Below are positions 55,927-64,000 of a stretch of DNA of 64,000 nucleotides, one piece after another (position 1 is the first letter of the stretch; every line of letters begins with the position of its first letter). The stretch spans positions 186,001 to 250,000 of the forward strand of contig NZ_FOUG01000004.1 of assembly GCF_900114785.1 (NCBI RefSeq). Reading direction: 5' to 3'. Both the position numbers and the translations under genes were made by a program. The notes beneath the pieces are model-generated. The model did no database searches, was not told the origin of the DNA, and saw only the letters and a list, made by a program, of their open reading frames with translations. This DNA comes from Variovorax sp. OV329 (GTDB lineage Bacteria; Pseudomonadota; Gammaproteobacteria; Burkholderiales; Burkholderiaceae_C).

Positions 55927-56847
55927 ATGAACGACGAGACCCTCTCTACCTCGCAAGACGCGCCGGCGCCGGTCGCCCCCGCGCAGGCCGATTCGCGCGT
56001 GCGCACGCCGTGGACCGAGTTCTGGCGCAAGTTCCGCATGCAGCACGTGGCGCTGGGCGCCGGCGTGTTCGTGCTGCTGCTGGTGCTGGTGGCGGTGCTG
56101 GCGCCATGGATCACGCCCTACGACGCCGAGAATTTCTTCGACTACGACCGCATCAACACGGGGCCCTCGGCGGCGCACTGGTTCGGCGTCGACCCGCTGG
56201 GCCGCGACATCTTCAGCCGCATCCTGATGGGCGCCCGCGTCTCGCTCGCGGCCGGCTTCCTGTCCGTGGTGATGGGCGCCATCATCGGCACCGCGCTGGG
56301 CCTGCTGGCCGGCTACTACGGCGGCTGGTGGGACCGCATCGTGATGCGCATCTCCGATGTGCTGTTCGCCTTCCCGGGCATCCTGCTGGCGATCGGCGTG
56401 GTGGCCATCCTGGGCAGCAGCATGACCAACGTGGTGGTGGCGGTGTCGGTGTTCAGCGTGCCGGCCTTCGCGCGCCTGGTGCGCGGCAACACGCTGGTGC
56501 TGAAGAACCTCACCTACATCGAGGCCACGCGCAGCATCGGCGCGCGCGACCGGACCATCCTGCTGCGGCACATCCTGCCGGGCACCATCTCCTCGATCGT
56601 CGTGTACTTCACCATGCGGATCGGCACCTCGATCATCACGGCGGCGAGCCTGTCCTTCCTGGGCATGGGCGCGCAGCCGCCCACGCCCGAATGGGGCGCC
56701 ATGCTCAACGAGGCGCGGGCCGACATGGTCAACGCGCCGCATGTGGCGCTGTTCCCGGCCATCGCCATCTTCCTCACGGTGCTGGCCTTCAACCTGCTGG
56801 GCGACGGGCTGCGCGACGCGCTCGATCCCAAGATCGACCGGCTCTGA
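55927..56847 (+). CDS. gsiD: ABC peptide transporter permease (GsiD)
   Basis: The 306-residue product follows the DppC/OppC pattern. It has a short N-terminal cytoplasmic part, a first helix ([19 protein letters not shown]), the [17 protein letters not shown] signature of this permease subfamily, and the EAA loop [18 protein letters not shown]. Its stop overlaps the start of the DmpA-type peptidase gene by one base (TGATG). It forms the transmembrane channel with GsiC. Confidence 0.94.
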   Translation: MNDETLSTSQDAPAPVAPAQADSRVRTPWTEFWRKFRMQHVALGAGVFVLLLVLVAVLAPWITPYDAENFFDYDRINTGPSAAHWFGVDPLGRDIFSRILMGARVSLAAGFLSVVMGAIIGTALGLLAGYYGGWWDRIVMRISDVLFAFPGILLAIGVVAILGSSMTNVVVAVSVFSVPAFARLVRGNTLVLKNLTYIEATRSIGARDRTILLRHILPGTISSIVVYFTMRIGTSIITAASLSFLGMGAQPPTPEWGAMLNEARADMVNAPHVALFPAIAIFLTVLAFNLLGDGLRDALDPKIDRL

Positions 56848-57899
56848 TGCACCCGCTGCCGCCGCGCATCGGCGCGCTGCCTTCCGGTCCGCGCGATGCC
56901 ATCACCGACCTCGCAGGCGTGTCCGTCGGCCATGCCACGCTGAGCGATGGCGCCGTGCAGACCGGGGTGACGGTGGTGCGTCCGCATGCCGGCGATCCCT
57001 ACCTGCAGCGCGTCCCAGCGGGCGTGTCGGTGATCAACGGCTTCGGCAAGAGCGTGGGCCTGGTGCAGGTGGAGGAACTCGGCGTGCTCGAAACGCCCAT
57101 CGCCCTGACCAACACCTTCTCGGTGCCCGAGGTGGCGCGGGCGCAGATCCGCCAGTGCGTCGCGGCGAACCCCGAGTGCGGGCGCGGCCTGCCCACGGTG
57201 AACCCGCTGGTCTTCGAGTGCAACGACGGCTACCTCAACGACATCCAGCGCATGGCCGTGCGCGAGGCCGACTACCTTGCCGCGTGGTCCGCGGCCGGCG
57301 AGCCGGTGGCGCAGGGCGCGGTGGGCGCGGGGCGCGGCATGTCCTGTTTCGGGCTCAAGGGCGGCATCGGCACGGCCTCGCGGCGCGTGGAGGGCCAGGG
57401 CTTCACCGTCGGCGCGCTGGTGCTGGCGAACTTCGGGCGCCTGCCCCAGCTGGTGCTGGCGGGCCGGCCGGTCGGACGCGAGCTGGCCGCGCGCCTCGAT
57501 GCGGGCAGCGCAGGACCCGAGAAGGGCTCGATCATCGTGCTGGTGGCCACCGATGCGTCGCTGGACGCGCGCCAGCTCGGCAGGCTTGCCGTGCGCGCAG
57601 GCGCAGGCATCGCGCGGACCGGGTCGGTGTTCGGCCACGGCAGTGGTGACATCGCGCTGGCCTTTTCCACCGCCTACACCGTGCCGCTGTCTCCCGACGT
57701 GCCCATGCCGGCCGTCGCGATGCTGCACGACGCACGCCTGGACGGCCTTTTCCAGGCCGTGGCCGACGGTGTCGAGCAGGCCATCGTGCACGCGCTGTGG
57801 CATGCCGAGCCTGTGGCAGGGCGCGACGGCCACGCGCGCCAGGCCCTGCGCGATCTGCTGGCGGATGCCGCCGTCCCCACCAACGACAAACCCACATGA
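56847..57899 (+). CDS. P1-family aminopeptidase (DmpA/BapA type)
   Basis: The 350-residue product is an Ntn-like precursor that self-cleaves before a serine. The site is Gly227-Ser228 in EKGSIIVLVATDASL, the same context as in DmpA. NAITDLAGVSVGH-type wording is present near the start, as GPRDAITDLAGVSVGH, and GHGSGDIALAFSTAY near the end. Enzymes of this family release N-terminal D-alanine, L-residues or beta-amino acids from small peptides. No signal peptide is seen, so it should act in the cytoplasm on imported peptides. It overlaps gsiD by one base and the next gene by 4 nt (ATGA). Confidence 0.92.
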   Translation: MHPLPPRIGALPSGPRDAITDLAGVSVGHATLSDGAVQTGVTVVRPHAGDPYLQRVPAGVSVINGFGKSVGLVQVEELGVLETPIALTNTFSVPEVARAQIRQCVAANPECGRGLPTVNPLVFECNDGYLNDIQRMAVREADYLAAWSAAGEPVAQGAVGAGRGMSCFGLKGGIGTASRRVEGQGFTVGALVLANFGRLPQLVLAGRPVGRELAARLDAGSAGPEKGSIIVLVATDASLDARQLGRLAVRAGAGIARTGSVFGHGSGDIALAFSTAYTVPLSPDVPMPAVAMLHDARLDGLFQAVADGVEQAIVHALWHAEPVAGRDGHARQALRDLLADAAVPTNDKPT

Positions 57900-58714
57900 A
57901 GATCCTGATTTCCGTCGACATCGAAGGCGTGGCCGGCGTCTATCACGCCCAGCAGGTGCGCGCCGGCAACCCCGAGTACGAGCGCGCCCGTCGCCTGATG
58001 ACCGAAGAGGCCAATGCGGCCATTGCCGGTGCCTTCGACACCGGCGCCGGCGAGGTGCTGGTGAACGACTCGCACGGCGATTTCCGCAACCTGCTGCCCG
58101 ACGTGCTCGACCCGCGGGCGCAAGTCATCCAGGGAAAGCCGCGCTACCTGAGCATGGCCGCCGGCGCCGAGCTGGGCGTGGCCGGCATGTGCATGGTGGG
58201 CTACCACTCCAGGGCGGGCGGGCGCGGCATCCTGGCGCACACCATCAACAGCTTCGCCTTTGCGCGCATCGAATTCAACGGCGAGCCGATGAGCGAGGCC
58301 GGCCTGTACGGTGCCCTGGCCGGCGAATACGGCGTGCCGGTACTCATGGCCAGCGGTGACGACGTGTTCATCGAGGAAAACCGCGCGCTGTTTCCCCAGG
58401 CCGTGTTCGTGCAGACCAAGCAGGCCACCGGCCAGAACAGCGGCGTGTCGCTCTCCCCGGCGAAGGCCTGCGAGGCCATCCGCAAGGGCGTGGCCGCGGG
58501 CGTCGGCCAGCGTGCGGGAGCGAAGCCATTGCGCATCGAGGCTCCCCTGCAGGTGACGCTGCACACGCAGACGCCGGCCCTGGCCGATCTGTTCTGCCAA
58601 TGGCCCACGTTCCAGCGCCTGGACGCCATGGTGCTCGGCTTTGGAGCGCCTTCGGTCGAGGCGGCGGTGCGCATGCTCAATTGCTGCTCGGCCATGTCGG
58701 CCATGCTGCGCTGA
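57896..58714 (+). CDS. dppA: M55-family D-aminopeptidase (DppA type)
   Basis: The 272-residue product matches DppA, a zinc D-aminopeptidase that cleaves D-Ala-D-Ala-like peptides. The metal ligands expected in the family can be placed at Asp8 and Glu10 (SVDIEGVAG), His60 (NDSHGD), His104 (GYHSRAG) and Glu134 (PMSEAGLYG). All are present. No export signal is seen. It is the last gene of the operon, overlapping the DmpA-type gene by 4 nt. In Bacillus a dppA gene also heads a dipeptide transporter operon, so the association with peptide import recurs. Confidence 0.94.
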   Translation: MKILISVDIEGVAGVYHAQQVRAGNPEYERARRLMTEEANAAIAGAFDTGAGEVLVNDSHGDFRNLLPDVLDPRAQVIQGKPRYLSMAAGAELGVAGMCMVGYHSRAGGRGILAHTINSFAFARIEFNGEPMSEAGLYGALAGEYGVPVLMASGDDVFIEENRALFPQAVFVQTKQATGQNSGVSLSPAKACEAIRKGVAAGVGQRAGAKPLRIEAPLQVTLHTQTPALADLFCQWPTFQRLDAMVLGFGAPSVEAAVRMLNCCSAMSAMLR

Positions 58715-58727
58715 CCAGGCGGTGCCC

Positions 58728-59174
58728 TCAGCCGCCGCGCGGCGACTTCGGATTCTTCTTTCTCTTCAGCAGCACGGCGACCAGCTCTTCCACCACCGCC
58801 TGCTGCTCGGCATCCAGCCGTGCAAAGTCCGCGGCCAGTCGCGCCGCGCGTTCCGCCGCGTAGGGTGAGGCGGCCGGCTCGGCAGTCTTCAGCGGAAGCC
58901 TGGCGCCCGCAGCCCCGAAAGCTGCCCCTTCGCCGAATCGCAGCCAGTGCGCCGACACCTCCAGCCAGCGGGCGATTTCCTGCAGGTTGTCCTGCGCCGG
59001 GATGGCGTCGCCCAGCAGCCACTTGCGCGTCGCATGGACCGTCACCGGCGCGCACTTTGCCCGCGCATTGAATTCGCGCGCCAGTGCCGTGGCGCCGATC
59101 GAGCGCCAGCCGGCGGCGTCCAGCGCCGAGCGCAGGCGCTCGCTGAAGGCATGGCGTTCATCGGCCGGGGTCAT
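58728..59174 (-). CDS. Small HTH (XRE-like) transcriptional regulator
   Basis: The 148-residue product has an N-terminal helical DNA-binding region (about 8-80). VTVHATRKWLLGDAIPAQDN resembles the recognition part of XRE/CI-type HTH proteins that pick a regulator by a W-L-x-G motif. The C-terminal half is an Ala/Glu/Arg-rich helix (about 100-145), with LDAEQQAVVEELVAVLLKRKK possibly used for dimerisation. It is divergent from a small membrane protein gene; the gap contains a long dyad that is a natural operator candidate. It converges on the dppA gene. Target genes are unknown. Confidence 0.82.
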   Translation of the reverse strand: MTPADERHAFSERLRSALDAAGWRSIGATALAREFNARAKCAPVTVHATRKWLLGDAIPAQDNLQEIARWLEVSAHWLRFGEGAAFGAAGARLPLKTAEPAASPYAAERAARLAADFARLDAEQQAVVEELVAVLLKRKKNPKSPRGG

Positions 59175-59192
59175 TCCGGCGATGGTTCCAGG

Positions 59193-59238
59193 GCGCGTAC
59201 TGAAAGTCAGTCATAAAAAGTTGACTGTCGGTACGCGC
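59193..59238. promoter_or_regulatory. 46-bp imperfect dyad with overlapping promoter
   Basis: GCGCGTAC (59193-59200) and GTACGCGC (59231-59238) are exact complements. The next nine positions inward match at seven, giving 15 of 17 paired and a 12-nt spacer that is A-rich (TCATAAAAAG). On the plus strand TTGACT (59221-59226) and CAAAAT (59244-59249) are spaced by 17 nt, a good sigma-70 promoter whose -35 lies inside the dyad. Binding of the adjacent HTH regulator here would block transcription of the small membrane gene. Confidence 0.7.
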
Positions 59239-59299
59239 GCCAACAAAATGCCTGCCAAACAGTCCTGGCGCAAATGCGAACGGGGTAGGGAGGATAAAG

Positions 59300-59359
59300 A
59301 TGAAGCTGCAAATCTGCGATGCGGCCGTTGGCGCATGGACGCCTGGCATTGCGCCTTGA
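59300..59359 (+). CDS. Short 19-codon leader frame with strong ribosome-binding site
   Basis: ATG 59300 is preceded by GGGAGGATAAAG, the best ribosome-binding site in this gap. It opens a frame of only 19 codons ([19 protein letters not shown]) that overlaps the start of the membrane protein gene at 59335 in another frame. It may be a leader peptide that couples translation to the next gene, or the true start of that gene if a frameshift exists. Confidence 0.4.
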   Translation: MKLQICDAAVGAWTPGIAP

Positions 59360-59619
59360 AATTGGCCGACGCCGCCTGGCACGAGGTGGTCGTCGTCTAC
59401 ACATTGGTGCGCGCCCTGGGCGTGGCGGGATGCGCGCTGGGCGTCGCCGCTGGCCTGCAGGTGGCCCGTTGGGGCCTGTACCTCACGACCGATGAGCCGG
59501 ACGAGACCGCGGCCCGGCCGCGTGCGCGCCGGGCGGCGCTCGGGCAACTGCTTCAGGTCTGCGGCAGCGCGTTCTGCGCGATCGCCATGGTCGCGCTGGT
59601 GCGCCAACTCGTGCGCTGA
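59335..59619 (+). CDS. Small two-helix membrane protein, function unknown
   Basis: From ATG 59335 the 94-residue product has two hydrophobic helices: [20 protein letters not shown] (about 14-33) and [20 protein letters not shown] (about 73-92). A polar loop with [17 protein letters not shown] lies between them. No family is recognised. The start has no good ribosome-binding site of its own; translation may depend on the overlapping 19-codon frame that does. It is divergent from the HTH regulator across a dyad and promoter, so the two may form a regulator-target pair. It is convergent with argC. Confidence 0.6.
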   Translation: MDAWHCALKLADAAWHEVVVVYTLVRALGVAGCALGVAAGLQVARWGLYLTTDEPDETAARPRARRAALGQLLQVCGSAFCAIAMVALVRQLVR

Positions 59620-59627
59620 CCAGGAGC

Positions 59628-59650
59628 GGCCTGGCGCCGGCCGCCAGGCC
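59628..59650. terminator. Hairpin between convergent genes
   Basis: GGCCTGGCG (59628-59636) and CGCCAGGCC (59642-59650) form a perfect 9-bp stem with a 5-nt loop between the membrane protein gene and argC, which converge. There is no U-tract, so its role as a terminator is uncertain. Confidence 0.45.
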
Positions 59651-59659
59651 CGGTGGGCA

Positions 59660-60586
59660 TCAAAGCCCCAGCATCAGCTTCAGGTTCTGCACCGCGGCGC
59701 CGCTGGCGCCCTTGCCCAGGTTGTCCAGCCGCGCAATGACGACCGCATGGCGGTGGTCTTCGTTGGGGAACACGCGGATCTCCAGCACGTTGGTGTCGTT
59801 CAGGCCCAGCGGGTCGAGCTTGCCGTCTTCCGTGGGCGGCAGCACCTTCACGAACTGCTCGGGCGTGTTGCTCTTGGCATAGTGCGTGGCCAGGGCGTCC
59901 TGCAGGTCACCGGCCTTGGGTTTGCCGGGCAGCAGGTCCAGGTGCAGCGGCAGGTTCACCAGCATGCCCTGCTTGAAGTTGCCCACCGAGGGGATGAACA
60001 CCGGGCGCGTCGTGAGGCCGGTGTACTTCATGATCTCGGGGATGTGCTTGTGCTTCAGGCCCAGCGCGTAGGTCTCGTAAGCCGGAGCACCGCCGGCTTC
60101 GTAGGCCTCGATCATGGTGCGGCCGCCGCCCGAGTAACCGCTCACCGAGGGAAGGCTGATCGGGGAGTCGGCCGGCAGGATGCCGGCGTCCACCAGGGGC
60201 CGCACGATGGCGATGGCGCCGGTCGCATAGCAGCCGGGGTTGGCCACGCGGGCGGCGGTGGCCACCGACTTCGCATGGCCTTCGACGAGTTCGGGAAAGC
60301 CGAAGATCCAGCCCGGTGCCACGCGATGCGCGGTCGATGCATCGATGATCTTGGGCTTCCTGCCTTCCAGTTGGTCGATGAGCGCGACCGACTCGCGCGC
60401 CGCATCGTCGTGCAGGCACAGCACCACCAGGTCCACGCCGGCCATCAGCTCGCGCTTGGCATTCACGTCCTTGCGCAGCTCGGGCGCGATGCTCACGAGC
60501 TCGACCTCGCCGCGCATCTTCTCGAGACGCTCGCGGATCTGAAGGCCGGTGGTGCCGGCTTCGCCGTCGATGAAGACCTTGGCCAT
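59660..60586 (-). CDS. argC: N-acetyl-gamma-glutamyl-phosphate reductase, type 2
   Basis: ArgC reduces N-acetylglutamyl phosphate with NADPH, the third step of arginine synthesis. The 308-residue product is the shorter type 2 form. It starts [20 protein letters not shown], with nucleotide-binding glycines. The catalytic Cys lies in [18 protein letters not shown] and a conserved His in [10 protein letters not shown]. It is monocistronic, divergent from sucC over about 190 nt. No other arginine gene is nearby. Confidence 0.95.
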   Translation of the reverse strand: MAKVFIDGEAGTTGLQIRERLEKMRGEVELVSIAPELRKDVNAKRELMAGVDLVVLCLHDDAARESVALIDQLEGRKPKIIDASTAHRVAPGWIFGFPELVEGHAKSVATAARVANPGCYATGAIAIVRPLVDAGILPADSPISLPSVSGYSGGGRTMIEAYEAGGAPAYETYALGLKHKHIPEIMKYTGLTTRPVFIPSVGNFKQGMLVNLPLHLDLLPGKPKAGDLQDALATHYAKSNTPEQFVKVLPPTEDGKLDPLGLNDTNVLEIRVFPNEDHRHAVVIARLDNLGKGASGAAVQNLKLMLGL

Positions 60587-60778
60587 GGCTGTCGCTTTCG
60601 TGTGATGTTCGGGCGCGAATCGCTACGTGGTTGCCGCAGCTGCCGCCCTGGGTTGGTGCACCGCAACATGATACAGTCAACGATTGTCCTCCGCCCACGC
60701 CCCATCTGCGCAGTGGCCCCGTGGACAACGGCTCAACACCGCTCACCTGTCCAACCTCCGCCCGAGAGAGATTTCCTC
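60587..60778. promoter_or_regulatory. Divergent promoter region argC / sucCD
   Basis: The 192-nt gap must hold promoters for argC and the sucCD operon. AACATGATACAGTCAACGATTG (about 60664-60685) is the most A/T-rich part; within it TGATACAGT resembles an extended -10. No operator is clear. Confidence 0.4.
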
Positions 60779-61939
<1,161 letters not shown>

Positions 61940-61948
61940 GGAAGAGTC

Positions 61949-62842
61949 ATGTCGATCTACATCAACAAAGACACCAAGGTCATCACCCAAGGCATCACCG
62001 GCAAGACCGGTCAGTTCCACACGGAAAAGTGCCAGGAATACGCGAACGGCAAGAACTGCTTCGTCGCGGGCGTGAACCCGAAGAAGGCCGGCGAGTCGAT
62101 CTTCAACATCCCGATCTTCGGCTCGGTGAAGGACGCTGCCCAGCAGACCGGCGCCACCGTGTCGGTGATCTACGTGCCGCCGGCAGGCGCTGCCGCCGCG
62201 ATCTGGGAAGCCGTCGAGGCCGACCTGGACCTGGCCATCTGCATCACCGAAGGCATTCCGGTTCGCGACATGCTGGAAGTGCGCAACAAGATGAAAGCCA
62301 AGGAAGCCAAGGGCGGCAAGAAGACGCTGCTGCTGGGCCCCAACTGCCCCGGCCTGATCACGCCCGACGAGATCAAGATCGGCATCATGCCCGGCCACAT
62401 CCACCGCAAGGGCCGCATCGGCGTCGTGTCCCGCTCGGGCACGCTGACGTATGAAGCCGTGGCGCAACTCACCGAAATCGGCCTGGGCCAGTCCAGCGCC
62501 GTGGGCATCGGCGGCGACCCGATCAACGGCCTGAAGCACATCGACGTGATGAAGGCCTTCAACGACGATCCGGACACCGACGCCGTGATCATGATCGGCG
62601 AGATCGGCGGCCCCGACGAGGCCGACGCTGCCCGCTGGTGCAAGGACAACATGAAGAAGCCGGTCGTGGGCTTCATCGCCGGCGTCACCGCGCCTCCCGG
62701 CAAGCGCATGGGCCACGCCGGCGCGCTGATCTCCGGCGGTGCCGACACGGCCGAGGCCAAGCTGGCCATCATGGAAGAGTGCGGGTTCACCATCACCCGC
62801 AACTTCTCCGAGCTGGGCAAACTCCTGAAGTCGCGCCTGTAA
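61949..62842 (+). CDS. sucD: Succinyl-CoA synthetase alpha subunit
   Basis: The 297-residue product has the CoA-binding N-domain ([39 protein letters not shown]). The ligase domain has [12 protein letters not shown], and the phosphorylated His is in [13 protein letters not shown]. It is the partner of SucC. AGGAAGAG precedes the ATG. A terminator follows at about 62866-62902. Confidence 0.97.
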   Translation: MSIYINKDTKVITQGITGKTGQFHTEKCQEYANGKNCFVAGVNPKKAGESIFNIPIFGSVKDAAQQTGATVSVIYVPPAGAAAAIWEAVEADLDLAICITEGIPVRDMLEVRNKMKAKEAKGGKKTLLLGPNCPGLITPDEIKIGIMPGHIHRKGRIGVVSRSGTLTYEAVAQLTEIGLGQSSAVGIGGDPINGLKHIDVMKAFNDDPDTDAVIMIGEIGGPDEADAARWCKDNMKKPVVGFIAGVTAPPGKRMGHAGALISGGADTAEAKLAIMEECGFTITRNFSELGKLLKSRL

Positions 62843-62865
62843 TCAGGCTCGGCCTCGGCCTCGAC

Positions 62866-62902
62866 AAGAGCGCTCGCACTGAAAGGTCGCGAGCGCTTTT
62901 TC
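62866..62902 (+). terminator. Intrinsic terminator after sucD
   Basis: AGCGCTCGC (62869-62877) and GCGAGCGCT (62889-62897) form a 9-bp stem around an 11-nt loop, followed by T residues. It separates sucCD from the terC-like gene. Confidence 0.9.
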
Positions 62903-62957
62903 GTTCGGCGCCCCGTTTCGATGTAAGCGCCAACCCAATCGCCCAGAAAGTGAGTGC

Positions 62958-63647
62958 ATGGAGCTGCTGCAGAGTCCGCTGTTCTGGATCGGCCTGGCGA
63001 AGATCATCTGGATCAACGTCATCCTGTCCGGCGACAACGCGGTCGTGATCGCGCTGTCGGCGCGCTCGCTGCCGTCGCACCAGCAGAAGAAGGCGGTGTT
63101 CCTGGGCTCGGCGGCCGCGGTGGTTCTGCGCGTTCTCCTGACGGTGGTAGCGGCCAGGCTGATGGCGCTGCGCTTCGTGCAGATCGTCGGCGGCCTGCTG
63201 CTGCTGTGGATCGGCGTGCAGCTGTTCGGCGGCGAAGAGGACGGTGGCGGTTCCGAGGACGAGAAGGCAGGTGGCCTGATGGCCGCCGTGCGCACCATCC
63301 TGCTGGCCGACCTGGTCATGAGCCTGGACAACGTCATTGCCGTAGCCGCCGCGGCGCAGGGCGACCTCGTGCTGCTGGTGCTGGGCCTGGCGCTGAGCAT
63401 CCCGCTGGTCATCTTCGGCAGCGCGCTCATGATCAGGCTCATGGAGCGCTTCCCCATCATCGTGCTGCTGGGCGCGGCGCTGATCGGCTGGGTGGCGGGC
63501 GAGACCATCGTGAGCGATGTCTCGCTGGGCGAGGTGCTGGCCGCCCGGCCGTGGCTGCATTACGCTGCCGCCGTGGTCTGTGCGATGCTCGTCGTCCTCC
63601 TCGGGCGTCACATGCAGGCCCGCTCCCGGCATTCCTCCACAAACTGA
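62958..63647 (+). CDS. TerC-family integral membrane protein
   Basis: The 229-residue product has about seven membrane helices. The paired family motifs are IWINVILSGDNAVVIALSAR (about 18-37) and LLADLVMSLDNVIAVAAAA (second repeat), whose Asp-Asn pairs are thought to bind metal. TerC/Alx-like proteins are now linked to manganese export in several bacteria. A riboswitch of the yybP-ykoY type often precedes them, but I see only a terminator and a 55-nt gap here. It precedes a PP2C phosphatase gene by 23 nt. Confidence 0.92.
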   Translation: MELLQSPLFWIGLAKIIWINVILSGDNAVVIALSARSLPSHQQKKAVFLGSAAAVVLRVLLTVVAARLMALRFVQIVGGLLLLWIGVQLFGGEEDGGGSEDEKAGGLMAAVRTILLADLVMSLDNVIAVAAAAQGDLVLLVLGLALSIPLVIFGSALMIRLMERFPIIVLLGAALIGWVAGETIVSDVSLGEVLAARPWLHYAAAVVCAMLVVLLGRHMQARSRHSSTN

Positions 63648-63670
63648 GCCGAAGTAGCGAAGAAGTTCTA

Positions 63671-64000
63671 TGGCAAGCTCTGGAGACACCCTTATTCACA
63701 CCGGATCCGTCTTGCAGCAGCCCTGGGATTTCGTCGCGCTTTCCGATGCCGGACGCGTCCGCGCCAACAATGAAGATGCCGTCGCCTTCGACGCGCCACT
63801 GGGCCTGGCCCTGCTCGCCGACGGAATGGGCGGCTACAACGGCGGCGAAGTCGCCAGCGGCATGGCGATCGCGCTGCTGCAGGCCAACATCGGCCGCTGG
63901 CTCGCGCATGCCGGCTCCCAGGCCAACAGCCGGGGCGTGCGCCGTGCCATGCAGGCGGGTGTCGACGAGGCCAACCTGGCCATCCTCGAAGCCGGGGTTG
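63671..64000 (+). CDS. PP2C-type serine/threonine phosphatase, 5' part
   Basis: The frame begins at ATG 63671 and runs off the right edge after 110 codons. PP2C metal-binding motifs are visible: FVALSDAGRVRANNEDAVAF (Asp-Asn-Glu-Asp set) and LALLADGMGGYNGGEVAS (DGMGG). Such Stp/PrpC-type enzymes dephosphorylate proteins modified by Hanks-type kinases, so a Ser/Thr kinase gene may lie beyond the window. It follows the TerC gene at 23 nt and is probably in its operon. Confidence 0.93.

Noticed and set aside
62843..62957. yybP-ykoY-type manganese riboswitch before the terC-like gene
   Set aside because: The gap is short and taken up by the sucD terminator; no room for the expected fold was seen.

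Overview
The window is a continuous, gene-dense stretch of bacterial chromosome with very high G+C and strong G/C bias at third codon positions. Gene content (LptD-SurA-KsgA, GsiABCD-type transporter with an Ntn peptidase, DbpA, type 2 ArgC, SucCD followed by TerC) and protein wording point to the Burkholderiales, most likely family Comamonadaceae (Variovorax/Ramlibacter-like). This is inferred from remembered family resemblance, not from a search. I saw no rRNA, tRNA, CRISPR array, insertion sequence or prophage.

Layout. 1-2.6 kb: end of lptD, then surA and rsmA/ksgA (outer-membrane assembly and rRNA methylation). 2.6-3.7 kb: a secreted N1/T1-type RNase and a barstar-family inhibitor with an odd out-of-frame C-terminal extension. 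3.9-6.3 kb: malic enzyme maeB. 6.5-12.6 kb: a five-gene same-strand cluster (SPFH-SHOCT protein, zinc-ribbon/DUF4178 membrane protein, DUF350 protein, membrane spermidine-synthase-like protein, Tat-exported FAD oxidoreductase) that looks like a membrane/polyamine-type system of unknown function. 12.6-16.3 kb: pepP and a large Pro/Ala-linker lipoprotein. 16.3-20.7 kb: MurU-like nucleotidyltransferase and SpeD, divergent from transketolase and GAPDH. 20.7-30.1 kb: assorted metabolic and stress genes (monooxygenase, amidase with AraC regulator, pirin, SlyD, MntH, dihaem cytochrome c, extradiol dioxygenase, TetR regulator, 3-methyladenine glycosylase). 30.1-34.5 kb: MFS transporter, DbpA helicase, a second-type IF-1, and a degenerate HtrA-like protein. 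34.5-39.2 kb: xylulokinase with a sugar isomerase, a glutamine-amidotransferase-like hydrolase, threonine dehydratase.

39.2-43.6 kb is the most unusual region. DNA topoisomerase III carries an H1-like Lys/Ala/Pro linker and a C-terminal SWIB domain, and is divergent from a SET-domain lysine methyltransferase with a poly-lysine tail. Between them lies a perfect 49-nt alternating pyrimidine-purine tract, a strong Z-DNA candidate. The combination resembles a small chromatin module of eukaryotic-like domains.

43.6-47.1 kb: birA, a truncated-looking small protein, and a TctE/TctD-like two-component pair split by an oppositely oriented lipoprotein gene. 47.1-49.4 kb: MarR regulator, recA (with a candidate LexA box) and recX. 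49.5-58.7 kb: an eight-gene co-directional run (RpiR regulator, isoaspartyl peptidase, GsiABCD importer, DmpA-type and DppA-type aminopeptidases) that reads as an uptake and degradation route for unusual (isoaspartyl, beta- or D-) peptides. 58.7-64 kb: a small HTH regulator divergent from a small membrane protein across a long dyad, argC, sucCD, a TerC-family protein and the start of a PP2C phosphatase that runs off the window.
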